Source: Gammaproteobacteria bacterium (GTDB lineage: Bacteria > Pseudomonadota > Gammaproteobacteria > UBA6429 > Thiohalophilaceae). From it: a stretch of DNA of 8,871 nucleotides. How positions within the stretch are numbered: position 1 is the stretch's first letter; each line of letters starts with the position of its first letter. The stretch lies in contig JAHEIJ010000083.1 in NCBI GenBank assembly GCA_024639445.1, positions 1 through 8,871 of the forward strand, read 5' to 3'. This document shows, one piece after another, positions 5,020 through 8,871 of this stretch. The notes below the pieces were generated by a model. It did not search any database. It saw only the letters and a list, made by a program, of their open reading frames with translations, and was not told the DNA's origin. A program made the translations under genes and the position numbers.

Positions 5020-6285
5020 TTAGACTTCGTTATCTTTCAGGTTGAACAGTTCGCGGATTGTTTCAAGCAGTTCCTCTCGGCCTTCAAACGCGGCGCGGTT
5101 CATTTGCACGGTGGGTTGGTGCAAGAGTTTCTGGGTAAGCACGCGCGCCAGTTCGGACATGACCGCCTCGGGATCGCGGCCGGCGGCGAGTTGCCGGCGG
5201 GCATTTTGCACGGCTTCATCCCGTAAGTGTTCGGCCTGTTCGCGATAACTGCGAATAGTGTCGACCGCCTCGAGGGAGCGTAACCAGCCCATGTAGTGCT
5301 CAACCTGGTTCTCGATGATTTCCTGGGCTTGTTCGGCCGCTTCTTCGCGGGACTGGCGGCCTTCCTCGATGACTTCATGCAGATCATCCACCGTATAAAG
5401 GTAAACATCCGATAAATCACCCACTTCCTGTTCAATATCCCGCGGCACCGCAATGTCGACCATGAACATGGGCCGGTGTTTGCGTGATTTCAGCGCGCTT
5501 TCCACCGCGCCCTTGCCCAGAATGGGTAACTGGCTGGCGGTGGAGGAGATAATCATGTCCGCTTCCGCCAGGCGTGACGGCATGTCGGCCAGGGCAATGG
5601 CTTCACTGTGCATAAACTGGTTCGCCAGGGTCATGGCACGTTCCACGGTGCGGTTCGCCACGATGAGGTGCTGGATGCCCTGGTCATTCAGATGACGGGC
5701 CACCAGATCAATGGTGTCGCCCGCGCCAATCAGCAGCGCGGTATGTTCGCTGAGGTCAGAGAAGATCTGTTTGGCCAGGCTGACGGCGGCAAACGCCACC
5801 GAGACCGGGCTTGATCCAATGGCGGTGTCGGTCCTGACCTCCTTGGCCACGGAGAAGGTATGTTGGAACAAGCGGTTGAGCAGGTGGCCAATGGCCCCCG
5901 CCTGACTGGCAGTGTAATAGGCGTCCTTAATCTGGCCGAGGATCTGCGGTTCGCCCAGCACCAGGGAATCCAGTCCGCTGGCGACCCGAAGGATGTGCTG
6001 CACCGCCTGGTTGTCGAGATGGGTGTAAATATAGGGCTCCAGCTCTTCCGCGCTAAGGGAGTGATAGGCTCTGAACCAGCCGACCACCTCGGCACTATCC
6101 GCCTCGGACAAGTCACAATACAATTCGGTCCGGTTGCAGGTGGACACAATGGCTGCTTCGTTGACGGCGGTCAGGGTCAGCAGGTCCTGTAAGGCGGCGC
6201 CCAGTTTATCCGGGGCGAACGCGACCTTTTCCCGGATATCGACGGGGGCGGTTTTATGATTAATACCAAATGCCAGTAATGTCAC
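5020..6285 (-). CDS. hemA: Glutamyl-tRNA reductase HemA
   Basis: This enzyme reduces Glu-tRNA(Glu) with NADPH to glutamate-1-semialdehyde, the first committed step of C5-pathway heme synthesis. Numbering from GTG 6283-6285 (421 residues), the N-terminus reads (V/M)TLLAFGINHKTAPV, aligning with E. coli MTLLALGINHKTAPV. This puts the catalytic cysteine of STCNRTELY at residue 50, as in E. coli. GEPQILGQ (111-118) and the NADPH-binding GAGDTIDLVARHL (187-199) follow. The spinal helix and dimerization region occupy about 300-421, ending in LFNLKDNEV. An upstream in-frame TTG (6298-6300) would add five residues; neither start has an obvious Shine-Dalgarno, and I chose GTG by homology. It heads the minus-strand operon with prfA and prmC and is divergent from the TPR lipoprotein gene. 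The family is often regulated by N-terminal proteolysis, which the uncertain start would affect. Confidence 0.96.
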   Translation of the reverse strand: MTLLAFGINHKTAPVDIREKVAFAPDKLGAALQDLLTLTAVNEAAIVSTCNRTELYCDLSEADSAEVVGWFRAYHSLSAEELEPYIYTHLDNQAVQHILRVASGLDSLVLGEPQILGQIKDAYYTASQAGAIGHLLNRLFQHTFSVAKEVRTDTAIGSSPVSVAFAAVSLAKQIFSDLSEHTALLIGAGDTIDLVARHLNDQGIQHLIVANRTVERAMTLANQFMHSEAIALADMPSRLAEADMIISSTASQLPILGKGAVESALKSRKHRPMFMVDIAVPRDIEQEVGDLSDVYLYTVDDLHEVIEEGRQSREEAAEQAQEIIENQVEHYMGWLRSLEAVDTIRSYREQAEHLRDEAVQNARRQLAAGRDPEAVMSELARVLTQKLLHQPTVQMNRAAFEGREELLETIRELFNLKDNEV

Positions 6286-6375
6286 AGGGTTTTTGCGCAA
6301 GGAAAAATGCCGAAAATATTAACTATGCTCTTGAAATATTAGGTGAAATCAACCACTTTGGTAGTTACGGGGCGC

Positions 6376-6381
6376 ATTATA
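6376..6381 (-). promoter_or_regulatory. Candidate -10 element for hemA
   Basis: A perfect TATAAT on the minus strand, preceded by TTG, would start transcription near 6369 and give a leader of about 84 bases before the GTG at 6285. No good -35 hexamer is found at 16-18 bases; the nearest TTGGAC (6394-6399) is only 12 bases away. The call is therefore tentative. Confidence 0.35.
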
Positions 6382-6433
6382 CAAGGTAAAAGTGTCCAAA
6401 GTTGGGTATAGTTTGGATAATGTTTCTAAATAA

Positions 6434-6454
6434 GTAACGGTCTCCGGCCGTTAC
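6434..6454 (+). promoter_or_regulatory. Stem-loop in the leader of the TPR lipoprotein gene
   Basis: GTAACGG (6434-6440) and CCGTTAC (6448-6454) are perfect 7-base reverse complements around the loop TCTCCGG. The stem ends immediately before AGGA (6455-6458), the ribosome binding site used by the ATG at 6466. An RNA hairpin here could affect mRNA stability or initiation, or the DNA could be an operator. No T-run follows, so it is not an intrinsic terminator. A GATAAT at 6416-6421 just upstream may be a -10 box, but its -35 is poor. Confidence 0.45.
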
Positions 6455-6465
6455 AGGATGTAGTG

Positions 6466-8223
6466 ATGATATTCCGAGTTGTCATAATTGCTTTACCACT
6501 GTTGGTGCTAGTGGCTTGTACGACGCCACCGGCGCAGCATGATACCCCTGATTCAGCTTCACAGACAAAACCGCCTGCCGGGACCACGCCCCCCGAAGCC
6601 GTCGTCGAGGAGGCGAAACTGCCCGCGCCCGCAGCCCCGGAATTGACCGGCGAACTCCTGTATTACCTGTTATCGGCTGAAATCGCCGGCCAACGGGGTC
6701 GTCTGGATGTGGCTGTACCTTTTTATCTCAAGGCAGCTCAATTATCCCGTGATCCCGAAATCGTTGAGCGTGCCACCCGCATCGCGGTTTATTCGCGCGA
6801 TGAAAAAAGTGCCCTCACCGCCGCGCAAATGTGGGTGGAATTGCAGCCGGAGAACCTGGAGGCCCATCAGGTCACTGCCGCGCTGCTGATGCGCGAAGGC
6901 AAAGTGAATGAGGCATTGCCGCACCTGGAACGGGTGCTGAGCGCCGATCAACAAAACAACCGCAACAGTTACATGTTGATTACCTCCCTGCTCAGCAAGG
7001 AAAAAGACAAGCAGGCCGCACTTGCCGCGATGGAACAACTGGTGGCCAAACGCAGCCAGGATCCTGACGCCTTGTATGCCTACGCCTACCTGGCGATGCT
7101 GGTGGGTAGCCTGGACAAGGCGTCGACAGCGGTGAATCAGGCCATTGAGCTGGTTCCGAACTGGAGTGAAGCGCATATACTGCGTGCCAATGTCCTGGTT
7201 CGGCAGGGGCAAAGCGAACAGGTGATGAGCCTGCTCCAGGACGCGCTTGAAAGCTACCCGGATGATGCGGCAATTCGAATGTTTTATGCCCGCCGCTTAG
7301 TGGATGAAAGACGATATGAACAGGCCCGGGATCAGTTCAGTGCCTTGCTGGATTACCAGCCCGATTCCCCCGAAGCCCTGTATGCCCTTGGCTTGCTGAA
7401 CCTGCAGACCCAACGGGCGAATGATGCCCAGCGTAATTTTGAACGTCTGATTGAGCTGGGCCAACGGGTTGACGAGGCCTACTACTATCTTGGCCAGGTG
7501 GCGCAGATGGAAAAAGATACCGCGGCCGCCATGCGTTATTACACTGAAGTTCGCAAAGGTAGCAATTATATCGATGCCCAGATCAGCATTGCCGTCATAT
7601 TGGCGGAGCAGGGTGACATTGATGCGGCGCGGGCACGGGTACAGAACATCAGTGCACCCACCCTGGATGTGGAGTTACGCCTGTATCTGGCCGAGGGTGA
7701 AATACTGCGCAGTGCCAACCAGCTCGAAGAAGCCTATGAGGTCTATAGCCTCGCCCTGCAGCAGCTGCAGGATAATGCCCAATTGCTGTATGCGCGAGCC
7801 CTTACCGCCGAGCAGCTCGGACGGGTTGATGAGGCCGTTGCCGACCTGGCTCATGTTGTCAAAAATGAGCCAAACAATGCCGAGGCCCTGAATGCCCTGG
7901 GTTATACCCTGGTGGATATGACCGACCGGGTCACTGAAGGCAAGCAATACATTGAGAAAGCCCTCAAACTCAAACCCAGCGATCCGGCCATTCTCGACAG
8001 CATGGGCTGGGCCTACTATCGCCTGGGCGAGCATGAAAAAGCGCTGCGTTACCTGCAACAGGCATTTGATAAGTTAAAAGACCCGGAAATTGCGGCCCAC
8101 CTGGGAGAAGTATTGTGGGTGCTGGGCAACAAGGAGCGGGCCCGCGAGATCTGGGATGAAGCATTACGTGAAACCCCCAAAGACAAGGTGCTGCTGAACG
8201 TTATTGAGCGCTTCGCTCAATGA
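6466..8223 (+). CDS. lbcA: TPR-repeat outer-membrane lipoprotein, LbcA-like
   Basis: The 585-residue lipoprotein begins MIFRVVIIALPLLVLVAC, a type II signal peptide with lipobox L-V-A-C and lipidated cysteine at residue 18. A Pro/Thr/Ala-rich tether (about 20-60) follows. The rest is a long TPR solenoid; clear units include NLEAHQVTAALLMREGKVNEA, SEAHILRANVLVRQGQ, PEALYALGLLNLQTQR, EALNALGYTLVDMTDR and AILDSMGWAYYRLGEHEKA. The same position between divergent hemA and lolB holds PA4667 of Pseudomonas aeruginosa. That protein is LbcA, the outer-membrane TPR lipoprotein that binds and activates the periplasmic protease CtpA, which degrades peptidoglycan cross-link hydrolases. Function is inferred from this synteny and architecture. 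I chose ATG 6466 because AGGA lies 7 bases before it; an adjacent GTG at 6463 would add one residue. Its stop overlaps the lolB start, so the two are translationally coupled. Confidence 0.85.
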   Translation: MIFRVVIIALPLLVLVACTTPPAQHDTPDSASQTKPPAGTTPPEAVVEEAKLPAPAAPELTGELLYYLLSAEIAGQRGRLDVAVPFYLKAAQLSRDPEIVERATRIAVYSRDEKSALTAAQMWVELQPENLEAHQVTAALLMREGKVNEALPHLERVLSADQQNNRNSYMLITSLLSKEKDKQAALAAMEQLVAKRSQDPDALYAYAYLAMLVGSLDKASTAVNQAIELVPNWSEAHILRANVLVRQGQSEQVMSLLQDALESYPDDAAIRMFYARRLVDERRYEQARDQFSALLDYQPDSPEALYALGLLNLQTQRANDAQRNFERLIELGQRVDEAYYYLGQVAQMEKDTAAAMRYYTEVRKGSNYIDAQISIAVILAEQGDIDAARARVQNISAPTLDVELRLYLAEGEILRSANQLEEAYEVYSLALQQLQDNAQLLYARALTAEQLGRVDEAVADLAHVVKNEPNNAEALNALGYTLVDMTDRVTEGKQYIEKALKLKPSDPAILDSMGWAYYRLGEHEKALRYLQQAFDKLKDPEIAAHLGEVLWVLGNKERAREIWDEALRETPKDKVLLNVIERFAQ

Positions 8224-8816
8224 GGCGCCTGCTTTTCCTGTCAATCACCCTGTTTATTGCAGGGTGTGCGGCCCCAATGCCGGTTCCTCCTGCCGATCCT
8301 GAAGCCACCTGGCAGTCGCGCCAACAGGACCTGAGCAAGGTGAATGACTGGCGCCTGAACGGTCGTCTGGCCATCACCCGCGGTTCGGAAGCCTGGCACC
8401 TGAAACTGAACTGGCGCCAAAAACCGGAAGGGTACGAAATTTTCCTCTCCGGCCCGTTCGGTGCGGGGGTCAAGCTGGTGGGAAATCCGCAGAGCGTCGT
8501 ATTGCACGATGCTGAGCATCATGCCTACTACGCCAGGGAGCCGGAGCTGCTGTTATATGCCCATACCGGTGTGCTCATGCCGGTGACGGGATTGCGTTAC
8601 TGGATCCTGGGCTTACCAGATCCGGGCAAGAACCATACGAATCAAACCCACCTGGATGCCTATGGGCGCCTGGCTGAATTGCAGCAACGTGACTGGACGG
8701 TACGATTTCGGGACTATGTTGCCGTCAAGCAATATCAGTTACCGGAACGCCTGTTTATCGAGAGTGAGGATATTGAAGTCCGCCTGGTGGTGGATAACTG
8801 GCAGGTCTTTCTGTAA
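8220..8816 (+). CDS. lolB: Outer-membrane lipoprotein receptor LolB
   Basis: LolB is itself a lipoprotein; it takes lipoproteins from the periplasmic carrier LolA and inserts them into the inner leaflet of the outer membrane. The 198 residues (207 in E. coli) begin MRRLLFLSITLFIAGC, a lipoprotein signal with lipobox I-A-G-C and cysteine at residue 16. The mature part has the LolB pattern: W-x-x-R-x-x-x-L near the start (TWQSRQQDLSKV), the W-R-L-N-G-R-L-A-I strand (44-52), SGPFGAGVKLV (77-87), a central P-V-T-G-L-R-Y-W-I-L-G-L-P-D (121-134), and a C-terminal strand ending VRLVVDNWQVFL. The ATG overlaps the TGA of the TPR gene in an ATGA, so it relies on coupling; this gene pair is conserved in Pseudomonas. 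The TPR protein encoded upstream is a predicted client of the Lol pathway. Confidence 0.93.
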   Translation: MRRLLFLSITLFIAGCAAPMPVPPADPEATWQSRQQDLSKVNDWRLNGRLAITRGSEAWHLKLNWRQKPEGYEIFLSGPFGAGVKLVGNPQSVVLHDAEHHAYYAREPELLLYAHTGVLMPVTGLRYWILGLPDPGKNHTNQTHLDAYGRLAELQQRDWTVRFRDYVAVKQYQLPERLFIESEDIEVRLVVDNWQVFL

Positions 8817-8819
8817 TAG

Positions 8820-8871
8820 ATGTCCAACCCGCGCCGTCTTTATCTCAGGGTGACGCTGAAGCTGTTGCTCC
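8820..8871 (+). CDS. Start of an unidentified gene (truncated by window edge)
   Basis: An open frame begins at ATG 8820-8822, three bases after the lolB stop, and runs off the window. The 17 visible residues read MSNPRRLYLRVTLKLLL, a basic then hydrophobic N-terminus that could be the start of a membrane anchor or a signal. In many Gammaproteobacteria ispE follows lolB, but IspE proteins begin near a P-A-K-[LI]-N motif that is not seen here, so I do not call ispE. No good Shine-Dalgarno is present; coupling to lolB is possible. The frame may also not be coding. Confidence 0.4.
   Translation, partial: MSNPRRLYLRVTLKLLL

Overview
The window looks like a gammaproteobacterial chromosome. The evidence is the order hemA-prfA-prmC with a downstream moeB, and a divergent TPR lipoprotein gene followed by lolB. 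The same hemA / TPR lipoprotein / lolB layout is known from Pseudomonas (PA4666-PA4668). The housekeeping part is GC-rich (a sampled 60-base line of the TPR gene is 60% G+C). The first ~0.7 kb is clearly AT-rich (a sampled line of the 285-695 gene is 35% G+C). I cannot name the genus.

Bases 1-782 appear to be the distal end of an integron gene-cassette array, all on the + strand. They hold the 3' end of a PaiB-type flavin-binding gene, a well-formed attC recombination site (207-263), a complete cassette gene for a GFA-fold zinc protein (285-695), and a second, longer attC whose right-hand core is damaged (699-782). A SpoIIAA-like/STAS-type gene follows (811-1176) and has no attC of its own, so it is either the last remnant of the array or the first flanking chromosomal gene. 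No integrase gene is visible; by cassette orientation it would lie to the left, outside the window.

Bases 1219-6285 are a minus-strand block read right to left: hemA (glutamyl-tRNA reductase), prfA (RF1), prmC (RF1/RF2 glutamine methyltransferase), an EmrE-type SMR transporter, an unrecognised small protein with an HMA-like region, and moeB (MPT-synthase adenylyltransferase). prmC modifies the GGQ motif of the RF1 encoded next to it. The SMR and small-protein genes sit between prmC and moeB. A ~180-bp element bounded by inverted GGGACGAG-type repeats fills the gap before moeB and carries a plausible moeB promoter.

Bases 6286-6465 are the divergent control region between hemA and an LbcA-like TPR outer-membrane lipoprotein gene, with a perfect 7-bp stem-loop just before the latter's ribosome binding site. 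lolB overlaps the TPR gene by 4 bases. A further + strand reading frame starts at 8820 and runs off the window; its first 17 residues do not look like the IspE that often follows lolB. I saw no rRNA, tRNA, CRISPR array or insertion sequence.
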